DNA from: Orobanche coerulescens | Lineage: Eukaryota; Streptophyta; Magnoliopsida; Lamiales; Orobanchaceae | Direction: 5' to 3' | Assembly (NCBI GenBank): GCA_033398695.1 | Contig: CM065814.1 | Span: 82,106,358 to 82,170,357 of the forward strand | Length of the DNA stretch: 64,000 bases | Part shown: piece after piece, positions 10,284-20,647 of the stretch | Layout: every line of letters begins with the position of its first letter | Numbering within the stretch: the stretch's first letter is position 1 | Position numbers and translations under genes: made by a program | The notes under the pieces: generated by a model | Databases searched by the model: none | What the model was told of the DNA's origin: nothing | The model's input: only the letters and a program-made list of their open reading frames with translations

Positions 10284-11728
10284 TGATCGCTTGGATTCGC
10301 GTAGTATGGTTTTCAAATCCGATCAATTTTAAAATTTGTAAAACCTCGGAGTATTTCCAAGGTGTCGAACCCAAGGGAATTGATGTGTCGAAAATAAAGG
10401 AATTAACTCTACTCAAAATTTGACTGCTATTTAGGAATCCGAAAAATTGTCTTGATTCTAATTATCTAATTTTAAAAATCGAAGAACAAAAATTAAATAA
10501 AAGATGAAATATCTAAATTAAGCAAATAAAGCAAATTAGCAAGATAAAATCACAAGTCGAAAGGTAATTGATCCTAGGGTAGTATCATCTAATTGAGTTC
10601 ACACAATTAGATCACTTGATTCCTTTTCCCCAAATTTTAATTCAATCCTAGAAATAATCACTCAGTCGATCTAGAATTCCGATCAAGGCAACCTAGAAAG
10701 ATAGTTAATTAAAACCCTTTTCCCACTTGAGAACTCAAAGGATTGAAATCACTTAAAAGCACCAACTTATTTATCTATGATTTATCTTTCTCCGCTAGGT
10801 CTCAAGATAAAATCATATTGTGTATCAAGTATTTCCACTAATCAATTACTCCTTCCGGACAAAATCAATTAGCTAACATGCATCAATTAAGGGCCCTTTA
10901 ATCTAGCATGAGATTTAACACAACTTGAACACAAGCCTAGGATGAAAGGTCAAAAGGTAATCAAAGGAACATCATGTGAACATCAATTAAAATTACTAAC
11001 CCTAGAATCAATCAATGAATTAGCCAGACATACTTGAAATTAAACAAGAAATAAATGGAGAATGCATATTATTAATATGAAAAGAGAGATTACAACCCGT
11101 TCGTATGAACTCCGAGTCTTCAATAATAATTCTCCTCCAAAAAGTTCTTGAATCAAAGGAATAAATCTTGCTAAAAAGTGTAAAAATCTGCTTAATATGA
11201 TAAAAGAGTGATAAAGGCTGATGGAAGATGATCCAAGATGATAAAAGCTGCTGAAACTAGGTCTAGAAGGGTGTTTTTATAGCCTAAGGGGTTACATTCC
11301 CGATTAGCCCTAATCTAGGAAATAAAATCTATCTAAAAGAGTCAAAATCCGTCCAAAACGAGAGTCCACGGGAAGCCTTTCGGCCTGGCCTATCGGCCGA
11401 TAGGCTGGCCGATAGTTGCTTCGTCGATCTCTTCACTCGATAGGCAGGAATTCCTTTCGGACGCCCCTATCGGCCGATAGGCTAGCCGATAGGTTCTTCT
11501 GTTTTCCGCAAAAATCCGTTTCTTCGTCCGTTTGACTCGACTCTCGGTCCTTTGTCTCGTTTTGGGTCCTTTTGGCTCTAAAAACCTGCAAACACACTAA
11601 AACCAACCCAAACGCGTAATACGGCTCGACTAATCATAAATAAGCCAAATACGAGCACATTAATCACGAAACGAGATAAAAACCTAGTATAAAATCCTAG
11701 AAATATGTGGTAAAATTACCACTTATCA
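10284..11728 (-). repeat. 3' LTR of element B (1,445 bp)
   Basis: Direct repeat of 16,379-17,826. On the minus strand it starts TGATAAGTGG and ends GCGATCA. It is AT-rich apart from a short GC-rich block (11,375-11,485) holding CTATCGGCCGATAG palindromes. It differs from the other LTR by only scattered substitutions and a small replaced block near 10,725-10,732. Confidence 0.93.
11375..11485. repeat. B-type palindromic boxes
   Basis: CTATCGGCCGATAG, a perfect 14 bp palindrome, occurs at 11,390-11,403 and 11,467-11,480, with partial copies ('cctttcggcc', 'ggctggccgatag', 'actcgatagg', 'gctagccgatagg') around them. They form a compact GC-rich island in an AT-rich LTR. Confidence 0.85.
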
Positions 11729-11730
11729 AA

Positions 11731-11742
11731 CCCCCCCAAACT
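11731..11742 (-). other. Polypurine tract of element B
   Basis: On the minus strand AAGTTTGGGGGGG is followed by TT and then the LTR start TGATAAG. The position and G-run fit the plus-strand primer of Athila-type elements. Confidence 0.8.
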
Positions 11743-12300
11743 TAAGCCTTGTTCGTCCCGAACAACAAAAAGAAAAGAAAAAGAAAGTCGTGAATCATCG
11801 TGCAATTCATAGTGTTCAACCTAATCAATACTATCCTGTAATTTTCTCTAAATAATCCGATTGTCGTAAAGCGAGCCGCACTCGAATAATGATTCCGCAA
11901 AGTAGTCAAGTTCGGTCTAATCATTCGCTCATGAAGAAAATCCATTTCAAAGATTAACAAAACGTGAGTCAAATCGACCGTCAATATGAAAGGCTAAAAT
12001 AAACAAGCTAGTTCGTCCTGTTACGATCTAGTGGCACAATTTTCACGAGTTTCATAACAAATAAACCTCGTCGGTATTCCCTTATATATATGTTCAAGAA
12101 TTTGATTCGAGTTGACCACTAGGTTAGGATCTCGGGATGTTTCATCGGGGTAATCCTAGGGTGGAACTTCCATTCTCATGTATTAGGAAACCGTTTGACG
12201 TAAAAGACACTCATGGGGCACATGGATGCTTCTAGTTACTAAGTTCCGTCTACAATGGAGAAACAACTCGAATATATAATTTCCGCATGTCCGAATCAAG

Positions 12301-12456
12301 GTCGCCGTTTTACGCGAGAGTAAACAATGGTCACGCGAATACCCCGGTTACTAAGTTCCTATCATTGGCACATGTGAAATATCTAAATCACTAGTCTAAT
12401 CAGTCGTCGTTTTACGCGAGGGTAAACAACGGGTCACGCGAATGCCCCGGTTACTA
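12301..12456. repeat. Two-copy direct repeat in element B
   Basis: Copies at 12,301-12,353 and 12,403-12,456 share 'cgttttacgcgag', 'gtaaacaa', 'gtcacgcgaat' and 'ccccggttacta', offset by about 102 bases. The intervening part of the unit is diverged. Function unknown. Confidence 0.75.
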
Positions 12457-13095
12457 GACTTCCCTTCATAGAACAACTTATCTCAATTTTTGGGAAAAGC
12501 GACCGACTCTAAACTCTATCTAAGTGCCAACACGACGATTAAACAAGATCGACTCACTATCCTAAGATGTAACCAAACGTATTGACGGTGATTTTAAAAC
12601 AAGTATGTATCGTCTCTTATCCGCCAAGACCTCTACAATCACGAAAAACTTTGGACCTAAATGAATCATGCAAAAGCAGAAATAACTGACTACAACTCGA
12701 CTAAAACTCGACCGTTTCTTCAGAGAGAAAAACAGTGTCGTAACATCGGTATCACACAATTAGAAGCACGAAAAATTCACTAAAAAGGAAAAACTAAAGA
12801 CAAGCAAGGCTATCTAAAAACAAACAACAAAAAGCAAATAAAAACAAACACGAAATCAAAAAAAAAAAAAACTACTACGACCTAACGAAAAAAAATAGAA
12901 ACTAGCAAACACACCAAACGAAAATGAACATAAAAATCTAAAAAAAAAAAAAAAAAACTAAGCAACAAAAAGCCAAAACCACGCAACACCAATATGATAA
13001 GCACAAATAAAAACAACGGGCACCAACACAAGCATATAAAGATACAAAGCAAACAAGGTACTCACACGTAAAGAAATTAACAAAGCCGCACTTCT

Positions 13096-13112
13096 CCCTC
13101 CCCCCCAAACTT
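13096..13112 (-). other. Second polypurine-like tract in element B
   Basis: On the minus strand AAGTTTGGGGGGGAGGG matches the terminal polypurine tract at 11,731 in its AAGTTTGGGGGGG core. It could act as a central polypurine tract, or mark an old internal junction left when pol was lost. Confidence 0.45.
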
Positions 13113-13239
13113 ATTTCGCATCCCAAAGGAGGAATAAGTTTGAAAAGAGAAAGGAGTGGCTTTGTTAATGGAGTACCTGATCACTGTGGCTGAAATGGCG
13201 GGTTTGTCGGCGAGCTCGTAGTGTATACTGAGCCGGGTA

Positions 13240-13435
13240 TGTCCTATCGGCCAGGCCTTTCGGCCGATAGGCTGGGCCGATAGGAACTTCTGTCTCTAAC
13301 CATGCTCATATCGGGCGGGATATCGGTCGATGTGGAATTCCCGTCGACCACTGCTTGTAACATAAAAATTTTTCTAATTTTCCTCAGCCTATCGGCCGGG
13401 CCTATCGGCCGATATGCTCGCCCGATAGGATCTTC
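13240..13435. repeat. B-type palindromic boxes in internal region
   Basis: Two groups of CTATCGG/CCGATAG half- and full sites, at about 13,243-13,284 and 13,387-13,431, with the motif slightly degenerate (for example CTATCGGCCGATAT). They repeat the LTR motif outside the LTR. Confidence 0.75.
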
Positions 13436-13711
13436 TGTCTCAAAAAAAAAAAAATTCCAGCTCGTTCTACTTCACATACTTGGTCCCGTTTTTGCTTGGA
13501 TATGGCGATGAAAGACCTGCAGGTATTCAAAACTCGGCATGCATGGATTAGAACTTAACAGAACTAACAAAGCTACTACGAAACTAGAAACTACAAAAAT
13601 CACGCAAACGAAAAATCGAAAATAAACGAAAAAAAACGAACTAATATACATACGTTGGGTTACCTCCCAACAAGTGCTACGTTTAACATATTTAGCTAGA
13701 CGATACCTCAT

Positions 13712-14743
13712 TCAACCCGGGTCTTCAGTGACAACTCCCCCTTGAACGGGTTTGTTGATATCAAGATAGCACACGCTCCTCTCATTAGGTCGAGACTCGT
13801 TCGCCTCCAACATTCGAACATACTCCGGCAAATCCTCGGAAATTTCATCAACCTCAGAATGTGAGTAAATGGAGTGTGAAATACAATGCTCCAACAAGTC
13901 GGTCGGGGGCGGCATAATAGACTCAATTTCAAAACATTCCTCGGGCGCATCGTCGGGCTTCTTCATCGCGTCATAGATGGAAATTTTCAGATTTTGATCG
14001 TTAACCCGGAAAGTAAGATCGCCCTCCTGGACGTCTATAAGTGCTCTCCCCGTCGCTAGAAACGGTCTCCCAAAGATCAATGGTTGATTTTCGTACTAGT
14101 GCATATCAAGAACTACGAAATAGGCCGCGAAGACCAAGTGTTGGACTCTAACGAGCACATCCTCCACAATTCCCCTCGGATAAGTGATCGACCGGTCCGC
14201 CATGAGTAGAGAAATGGTAGTCGGCTTCATCTCCCCAATCTTCAACCTCTTAAAGATGGATAGAGGCATAAGATTTATGCTTGCCCCGAGATCACACAAC
14301 CCATTACGGAACGTTTGGTCGCCAATCATGCATGTCAAAGTAAAACGTCCCGGATCCTTCTGCTTGAGTGGGAGTTTGTTTTGAATGATAGCGCTACACT
14401 CCTCTGTCATATTTATTGTTTCAAACTTCCTCAACTTCCTCTTCTTTGCCACAGCGTCTTTCAAGAATTTCACGTAACCCGGCATGTCTCTCAAAGCGTC
14501 TAGAAGTGGAATGTTGATATTCACCTTTTGAAACATGTCGATAAATTGTTGAAGCTTTTCATCATATCTCGACTTGGCCAAACGCTGTGGAAATGGAGCT
14601 TTTTCCTCAAAATCTTTCATATTCGAACTTCCAGAGCCTTTCGGCCGATAGGTGGGTCGATAGGCTTCACCGCGGCATCTTTGTATGGGTATCGGTTGGG
14701 CTATCGGCCGATAGCCGGGCCGATAGGTTCTCTTGTATTCCAT
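13712..14743 (-). pseudogene. Retrotransposon aspartic protease region (Athila type)
   Basis: This encodes the element's polyprotein-cleaving protease. From 14,743 the first ~35 residues are YRP-rich (YRPGYRPIA, AYRPTYRP), produced by translation of CTATCGGCCGATAG-type palindromes. Then follow a KFLKDAV-KKRKLRKFETI segment, typical of Athila gag-protease linkers, and the protease with CDLGASINLMPLSIF (active-site D-x-G-A), ADRSITYPRGIVEDVLV and, after an in-frame TAG at 14,096-14,098, IFGRPFLATGRALIDVQ. The frame differs from that of the upstream gag. The stop and frame change make a dead or read-through-dependent gene. Family identity is strong; activity is unlikely. Confidence 0.85.
14637..14727. 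repeat. B-type palindromic boxes inside the protease frame
   Basis: 'Ctttcggccgatagg' near 14,638-14,652 and CTATCGGCCGATAG at 14,701-14,714, with 'gggccgatagg' following. On the minus strand they are read as YRP-rich peptide, so the same DNA motif occurs in LTR, untranslated and coding sequence of this element. Confidence 0.8.
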
Positions 14744-14873
14744 CTTCTTTCTCGTTTTACGCTCCCGTTTCTAATACCTCCTCGTTTCCATTCCTTAACT
14801 CCAGCCCCATGATTATCGTACTTTGTCCCACTCCGGCTCGATTGCATTGCATTGTTGAGTCTTCGGGTTGGTC

Positions 14874-16230
14874 TCAGTCTTTGCTCGGAAAATGGCCCGG
14901 CTTATGAAATCCGGCTTGGGCGTTCGCCATTTGACTCATTTGGGTCTCCACCATCGACATCTGCTTTGTCAAGGCTATCACCGAGTTTCCAATAGGTGTC
15001 ACACTATGCTCGAGAGCTCCGAACCTCTTGTCTACTTTATAAATAAAATCTTTTTGGCTCGCCTCTAATCGTTCCAACATCTCTTCCATAGGTGTCTTAG
15101 CAATCGGCTCTTGAATAACCCCATTTTTCACGTTAAATACCGGTGGTGGCTGGAGAGCATTGTTCGGATTGGCATAGGAGAAATTAGGGTGGTTTCGATT
15201 GTTCGGATAAGAGTTCCCCCAATTTCCCCCTTGCCGGAAGTTTCCTCCTTGCATGTAGTTCACATCCTCCTTAACTGCAATAGGCTCGTTTAGCTCCTCA
15301 AAAACTGAATTGACTCCCAAAGTATTCTTTCTTAGCATCTCAAGCTCTTTTTGTTGTTTTTCAAATTTTGCTTTCAAATCACCGTAGGCGTCCTCGTCAC
15401 CGGCTGGAACCTTTCTTCTTGTCATCTTCCGATCGGTCACCTCCTCGTAATCATTGTTGACCGCTAGCTCAATGAGATTCTTGGCCTCTTCATAATCGTT
15501 AGCCAGAAATCCCCCTTTCGATGAGTAGTCCAACTCTCTTCTAGCCTTCCTCGTCAAACCCCGATAAAACCGAATATAGATCTCCTCTTTGTCAATTCCA
15601 TGCTGTGGGCATTTGCGAAGTAGCTTCTTGAATCGGATCCATGCCTCGTATAAATATTCATCCTCATATTGCTCGAACTGCAAGATATCGTTGATTTGTT
15701 TTTGCACCTTGGAGGGAGGATAGAACTGTGCTAAGAACAACCGGGTCATCTCTCTCCAAGTACCAATTTCCTTCCGATCTAGGCTCTTGTACCAATCTAG
15801 CGCATCGTCTTCTAAAGAAAACCGGAATAGGCAGAGCTTAATGACATCTGGAGGCACTCCGTTTTGCTTGATGGTGGCACATATGTCCAAAAACGACTCA
15901 AGATGAGCGTTTGGATCTTCATTCACTCCCCCTCCGTATGTTTGAGACTTCACTGTAGCAATGAGGGACGGCTTAAGCTCGAAGTTGTTGGCATCAATCT
16001 TTCCCCAACCTCCTTCTTGATAATCGTCCAGCTTAGGTCGAAAGCGGGCATTCAAAAGGGATCTTCTCGGGACGAGCGAGTTCTCGTGGTTGGTCAACAA
16101 TGCCGGCCATGGTATCAACGAAAGGTATAGTAATAGTCTCGGTTCTCGCTTCTTGCTTCTTCCTCCTCAAAGACTTCTCGATTTCCGGATCCAAAGGAAA
16201 TAAGTTCTTTCCTTGGGATCTCGTGATCAT
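14874..16230 (-). pseudogene. Retrotransposon gag (Athila/Tat type)
   Basis: Gag forms the virus-like particle that packages element RNA. The likely start is the ATG at 16,228-16,230, opening MITRSQGKNLFPLDPE, typical of Athila-like gag N-termini; about 40 codons on, a frame change near 16,040-16,110 moves into the long frame reaching 14,874. That frame holds the retrotransposon gag domain (DPNAHLESFLDICATIKQNG, DWYKSL, WREMTRLFLAQFYPPSK, EAWIRFKKLLRKCPQHG), then a coiled-coil-like segment and a Gly/Asn-rich tail. No zinc knuckle was seen. The upstream leader from the primer-binding site is only about 125 bases. Confidence 0.88.
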
Positions 16231-16355
16231 GCACCGCCTACAAGGAAAAGAAAACAAGATGTGAGGAAACGAGATCGAATATTAATAATAAAAGTAAACT
16301 ACCTAAAGCAACAATCTCTTCTTTTTCGAATTATTCCCTTAAATTTTCTATCAAT

Positions 16356-16373
16356 TCCCCGGCAACGGCGCCA
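16356..16373 (-). other. Primer-binding site, Asp-tRNA type (element B)
   Basis: The plus strand reads TCCCCGGCAACGGCGCCA, identical to the 3' end of plant tRNA-Asp; the minus strand is therefore its complement and lies 5 bases from the 5' LTR end. Asp-tRNA priming is known for Athila-type elements. This fixes the element's minus orientation. Confidence 0.88.
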
Positions 16374-16378
16374 AAAAT

Positions 16379-17826
16379 TGATCGCTTGGATTCGCGTAGT
16401 ATGGTTTTCAAATCCGATCAATTTTAAAATTTGTAAAACCTCGGAGTATTTCCAAGGTGTCGAACCCAAGGGAATTGATGTGTCGAAAATAAAGGAATTA
16501 ACTCTACTCAAAATTTGACTGCTATTTAGGAATCCGAAAAATTGTTTTGATTCTAATTATCTAATTTTAAAAATCGAAGAACAAAAATTAAATAAAAGAT
16601 GAAATATCTAAATTAAGCAAATAAAGCAAATTAGCAAGATAAAATCACAAGTCGAAAGGTAATTGATCCTAGGGTAGTATCATCTAATTGAGTTCACACA
16701 ATTAGATCACTTGATTCCTTTTCCCCAAATTTTAATTCAATCCTAGAAATAATCACTCAGTCGATCTAGAATTCCGATCAAGGCAACCTAGAAAGATAGT
16801 TAATTAAAACCCTTTTCCCCGCCAGGGCTCAAAGGATTGAAATCACTTAAAAAGCACCAACTTATTTATCTATGATTTATCTTTCTCCGCTAGGTCTCAA
16901 GATAAAATCATATTGTGTATCAAGTATTTCCACTAATCAATTACTCCTTCCGGACAAAATCAATTAGCTAACATGCATCAATTAAGGGCCCTTTAATCTA
17001 GCATGAGATTTAACACAACTTGAACACAAGCCTAGGATGAAAGGTCAAAAGGTAATCAAAGGAACATCATGTGAACATCAATTAAAATTACTAACCCTAG
17101 AATCAATCAATGAATTAGCCAGACATACTTGAAATTAAACAAGAAATAAATGGAGAATGCATATTATTAATATGAAAAGAGAGATTACAACCCGTTCGTA
17201 TGAACTCCGAGTCTTCAATAATAATTCTCCTCCAAAAAGTTCTTGAATCAAAGGAATAAATCTTGCTAAAAAGTGTAAAAATCTGCTTAATATGATAAAA
17301 GAGTGATAAAGGCTGATGGAAGATGATCCAAGATGATAAAAGCTGCTGAAACTAGGTCTAGAAGGGTGTTTTTATAGCCTAAGGGGGTTACATTCCCGAT
17401 TAGCCCTAATCTAGGAAATAAAATCTATCTAAAAGAGTCAAAATCCGTCCAAAAACGAGAGTCCGCTGGGAAGCCTTTCGGCCTGGCCTATCGGCCGATA
17501 GGCTGGCCGATAGTTGCTTCGTCGATCTCTTCACTCGATAGGCAGGAATTCCTTTCGGACGCCCCTATCGGCCGATAGGCTAGCCGATAGGTTCTTCTGT
17601 TTTCCGCAAAAATCCGTTTCTTCGTCCGTTTGACTCGACTCTCGGTCCTTTGTCTCGTTTTGGGTCCTTTTGGCTCTAAAAACCTGCAAACACACTAAAA
17701 CCAACCCAAACGCGTAATACGGCTCGACTAATCATAAATAAGCCAAATACGAGCACATTAATCACGAAACGAGATAAAAACCTAGTATAAAATCCTAGAA
17801 ATATGTGGTAAAATTACCACTTATCA
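16379..17826 (-). repeat. 5' LTR of element B (1,448 bp)
   Basis: Near-identical to 10,284-11,728, including two CTATCGGCCGATAG palindromes at 17,488-17,501 and 17,565-17,578. Small differences include a replaced block near 16,819-16,828. The promoter would read leftward toward gag. Confidence 0.93.
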
Positions 17827-18193
17827 GTGGATGTCTATTTTTGCATTCAGGTTTTGGAGCATAGCATAGGGTCGGCACGAAGGATGATGAAAGATGAACG
17901 ATACTAATCACACGAGGTTCCGTTGATGTCGTATTGGTCCAGTTGTATTTTCTTTTCCGCTGCGGTATCTTTTCCCCGTTGTACGGGAGTTTATTGTATT
18001 TTGACCCCTGCGTGGGTATGTGTTTGGAATTGAGTTGTATGTTATTATTGAAAGACCAAGTCGGTCTACTGAGTCATTTTAGCCTTAAAGGCGATATTTA
18101 GATGTTTGATTTTAGTTATCAGCCTGGTAGATCCTCGAGGAGAGGGTCTACGGCGTGTAATATCCCTGAGTGGATTGGGGGTGTTACACCATA

Positions 18194-18876
18194 TCATCAA
18201 TCAACTTAGGTATGAGGTCAAGCCTAGTACTATAAACCTCAACATTCTCCTTGGTAAAACATTTTTTATAAAATTGAATCGCCGAATTATGAATATCATT
18301 CGGATCCGTGAGAGTGGATCCATTATCCGAGATGGAATAAATAAAGTTCTTTTGCCTTTTCTTTTTGACCAAATCATGAAAAAACTTACTATTTCTTTCT
18401 CCTTAGTCCACTTAGTTTTCGTTTTTTGTTTCCAAAAAATCTCTTCAAGAGATAAAGTCATATTAAACTTGACATTCATATTATTAAGATTTTCTTTGTT
18501 AGCATCAGAAGGATCCTTATCAAAAATCTCTTCCGCAATGGCAACACGATTTTGTGCTTCTTTAACTTTTTCAAAAATATTTCCAAACACATTCCTATTC
18601 CATTCTTTGAGAGATAATTTAAGACGAGCAAGTTTTTGGATAATTTGAGAATTCCCACGAAGGGGATGGGGATGGACCACGAATCCCGAACCACATCCAG
18701 AAAACCATGATGTTTCGTCTATATATTTTGAAACCGAAAGGAATAAGAATGTTTTTTGGACGGAATATTAAATTCACAAAGAAGAGCGTGATGGTCCGAA
18801 GTGTGCCGCGCTATGTGACTAACCGAGTAATTCGGAAACGTGTTAAGCTATTTGGTGGAGAAGATAATGTGGTCCA
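18194..18876 (-). pseudogene. LINE fragment 2 of 3 (endonuclease C-terminus and linker)
   Basis: Minus-strand continuation of the LINE between the two LTR-element insertions. From the right: end of the endonuclease with SDHHALLCEF (about 18,780-18,800), then 'KHHGFLDVVRDSW', then the long linker before RT (KLARLKLSLKEWNRNVFGNIF...). A stop lies before KHHGF and frames shift, so it is dead. Flanks gtcca (18,872-18,876) and ccata (18,189-18,193) are the target duplications of elements F and A1. Confidence 0.87.
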
Positions 18877-19078
18877 TGTAATATCGGACAGAAAATTCTT
18901 GCTTACTGTTGTATTATTCGGATAATTCAATACTGTTGTAGTCTTGTTGCATTTGTGTAATGTTTATTGATGTTGGAATATATCATAAATAGACTTAATA
19001 ATAACTACCAATCGCACTATGATTTGAATTCTCAACGTTGTATAGATAAGTATATTTTTGAGCTATTAAACCTGAGCC

Positions 19079-19403
19079 TAACGTACGCTAATCCTTTAGC
19101 ATAGCGTACGCTATATTGAGGCCTTTACGTACGTAAAGAGGTACCTATTACGTACGTAACCAGTGTAATCGTATCCGATCTCAACTTTCGGCATGTGGGG
19201 TTGGGCGTGATACGAATATCTGATTTTTTGGAGGCAACCTAGTTGACCTACATTACGTACGTAATGCTCCAAGAAATAACGTACGTAATGATGTTCGTAT
19301 TTTAGTCCAGCAGCCTCTGGAATTAGCTTATGTACGTAACACTTTTTGTGTAGCATACGTAAATCTGTTAACGTACGTTATCCTCTTGTAATAACGTACG
19401 TAA
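19079..19403. repeat. CGTACG-type palindromic box cluster (F, 5' LTR)
   Basis: At least nine boxes: TAACGTACGCTA (19,079), TAGCGTACGCTA (19,102), TTACGTACGTAA (19,125 and 19,148), further ACGTACGT boxes around 19,255-19,290 and 19,330-19,380, and TAACGTACGTAA (19,392-19,403). Most are perfect 12 bp palindromes with core CGTACG. They end about 14 bases before a TATA box. Confidence 0.88.
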
Positions 19404-19416
19404 CGAATGGTGCTGT

Positions 19417-19424
19417 TATAAAAA
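19417..19424 (+). promoter_or_regulatory. TATA box of F 5' LTR
   Basis: TATAAAAA immediately downstream of the box cluster, followed by a pyrimidine-containing leader. Its homologue in the 3' LTR is at 26,484-26,490. Confidence 0.6.
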
Positions 19425-20120
19425 GACAACTTGTGTCTTTCATTTTGCACGTTCAACTTCGTGATTTTCTCGAGTATAAGCATCCCCTGCCCCCCCTAGA
19501 TCACTTCTACCTCCTTTCCACTTGTGTTTGAGCTATTCATCTTGGTTTAGAGCTTGTTGATTGGAAGTTGGAGTCATTTTTGAAGCTTAGACTGTGTTCT
19601 TGTGGTGTTGGTGTATTGTTCTTCATTTCTGAAGGTATGTTATAAGATTTAACCCTATAATCTCGTAATTATAATGTTAGTGATTAAGTATGCTCCACCT
19701 AGTGATGAATTAATCAAGCTAAACATGTTTGTAGTTAAGCTTTCAACAAACTTAATGGTGAATATGATGATTAAGGGATTTGTAATGATGTGTTCTTAGT
19801 GTTTAAATGGTGATGATCATGTTTAGTTTAACCACACTCTTCTTGCTGGACTAATAACACCATTGGGATAATAATAGTCCTTGTTTTTGTAATATCCAAA
19901 ATTTCTACTACTGTTGTTTGATATTATTTTATCCGAATTATATTGTACAGCGTGGAATCTGTACAGTATAGATAAAATAAATGAAGGACTGAGATATCAG
20001 TATCGGTATAATTGTCGTATTTGGTCGGCAATTATATTAGAGGATATAGTGCGTCATGTATACATATCCAGTATGTCGAGACGGACGAGAAAAGTCGGAA
20101 ATGGCCAAGTGTAACATTAT

Positions 20121-20629
20121 TAGCGCATGCTAATAATCACGAGTAGCGCACGCTATCGTGCAGGTTTAGTGCACGCTACGGACATAACTTAGCGCACGCT
20201 AGTGCAGAACAGATCAGAAGGAATCTATGTGTGGACCAGGCCACTTTCGGCGCATGTTCTGAGTAGTCAACTGATGTTTGTCGTAAAGCATTAGCGCACG
20301 CTAATGCCTGTTGTTAGCGCACGCTAATATCAAATCGGTCAACAGGGAATCTTGGCTTTATTGGTTGCTTTCGGCATGTGGGGTCGCGAGCATATTCGGG
20401 GTAGGTGCAGACTGTAGTAAGTCAACTTCGGATAGCGCACGCTAAGGGAAAGGACTTGCGTACGCTAGACATGATGTTTTACGTACGTTAATGCATGAGC
20501 ATTACGTACGTAAGCTAGTTTACGAAGCAAGGCAGTAGCCTCTGGGCTGCGATAGTGCACGCTAACAAAATCAATTAGCGCACGCTAAGGCTGTAGCGCA
20601 CGCTAAATATGAGATGTTAGCGCACGCTA
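20121..20629. repeat. CGCACG-type palindromic box cluster (G)
   Basis: Around nine copies of TAGCGCACGCTA, for example 20,143-20,154, 20,190-20,201, 20,292-20,303, 20,315-20,326, 20,433-20,444 and 20,618-20,629, plus variants (TAGCGCATGCTA, TAGTGCACGCTA). One TTACGTACGTAA (20,502-20,513) and TTACGTACGTTA sit among them, so both box types occur in one LTR. The cluster ends 11 bases before the TATA box. Confidence 0.9.
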
Positions 20630-20640
20630 GTAATGTATTC

Positions 20641-20647
20641 TATATAA
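20641..20647 (+). promoter_or_regulatory. TATA box of solo LTR G
   Basis: TATATAA followed by GGGG, just downstream of the box cluster; a CT-rich leader follows. Confidence 0.65.

Larger units (their letters stand above)
11743..13711 (-). other. Non-coding 3' internal region of element B
   Basis: Between the protease frame and the polypurine tract, where an autonomous element would carry RT, RNase H and integrase, no such domain is recognisable. It contains a two-copy direct repeat (12,301-12,456), A-rich runs (12,840-12,955), a second polypurine-like tract (13,096-13,112), and B-type palindromes (13,240-13,435). No supported gene. Confidence 0.75.
10284..17826 (-). mobile_element. Athila/Tat-like gag-protease LTR element B (non-autonomous)
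   Basis: Bounded by TGATCGC...TTATCA with 5 bp duplication gtgga at 10279-10283 and 17827-17831. The uninterrupted target sequence is visible at 4790-4800. LTRs of 1,445 and 1,448 bp are almost identical, indicating a recent insertion. Orientation is minus: Asp-tRNA primer-binding site at 16,356-16,373, gag, protease, about 2 kb of non-coding sequence, polypurine tract at 11,731. RT, RNase H and integrase are absent, so it would need enzymes from an autonomous Athila-type relative. Confidence 0.93.
2441..18188 (+). mobile_element. Non-autonomous LTR retrotransposon A1 (contains nested element B)
   Basis: Boundaries come from TGTAATATCC at 2441, GGTGTTACA ending at 18188, and the 5 bp target duplication ccata at 2436-2440 and 18189-18193. 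It has two LTRs of about 2.7 kb, a Met-tRNA-type primer-binding site, a 2.8 kb internal region without gag or pol, and a polypurine tract. Without the nested element its length is about 8.2 kb. Large LTRs with a non-coding interior fit a LARD-type element mobilised in trans; the terminal sequences resemble those of the chromovirus at 52.9-62.0 kb. It sits inside the LINE. Confidence 0.9.
7936..18188 (+). repeat. 3' LTR of A1, interrupted by element B
   Basis: LTR sequence occupies 7936-10283 and 17832-18188; element B with its gtgga duplication separates the halves. It matches 2441-5150 in order and nearly in sequence. Differences include clustered 1-3 base deletions in 9415-9570 and loss of the GC-donor motif (GAGGAAAGT near 9066 instead of GAGGCAAGT). 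Confidence 0.9.

Noticed and set aside
12840..12955. Poly(A) tails suggesting SINE or processed copies
   Set aside because: A-runs are internal to element B with no target duplications or SINE promoter boxes.
13472..13711. Small minus-strand frames near 12.9-13.7 kb as a third gene of element B
   Set aside because: They lack any RT, integrase or envelope feature and derive from A/T-rich runs.
16356..16373. Possible tRNA-Asp gene
   Set aside because: Only the last 18 bases of the tRNA are present, at exactly the primer-binding position beside an LTR; there is no cloverleaf.
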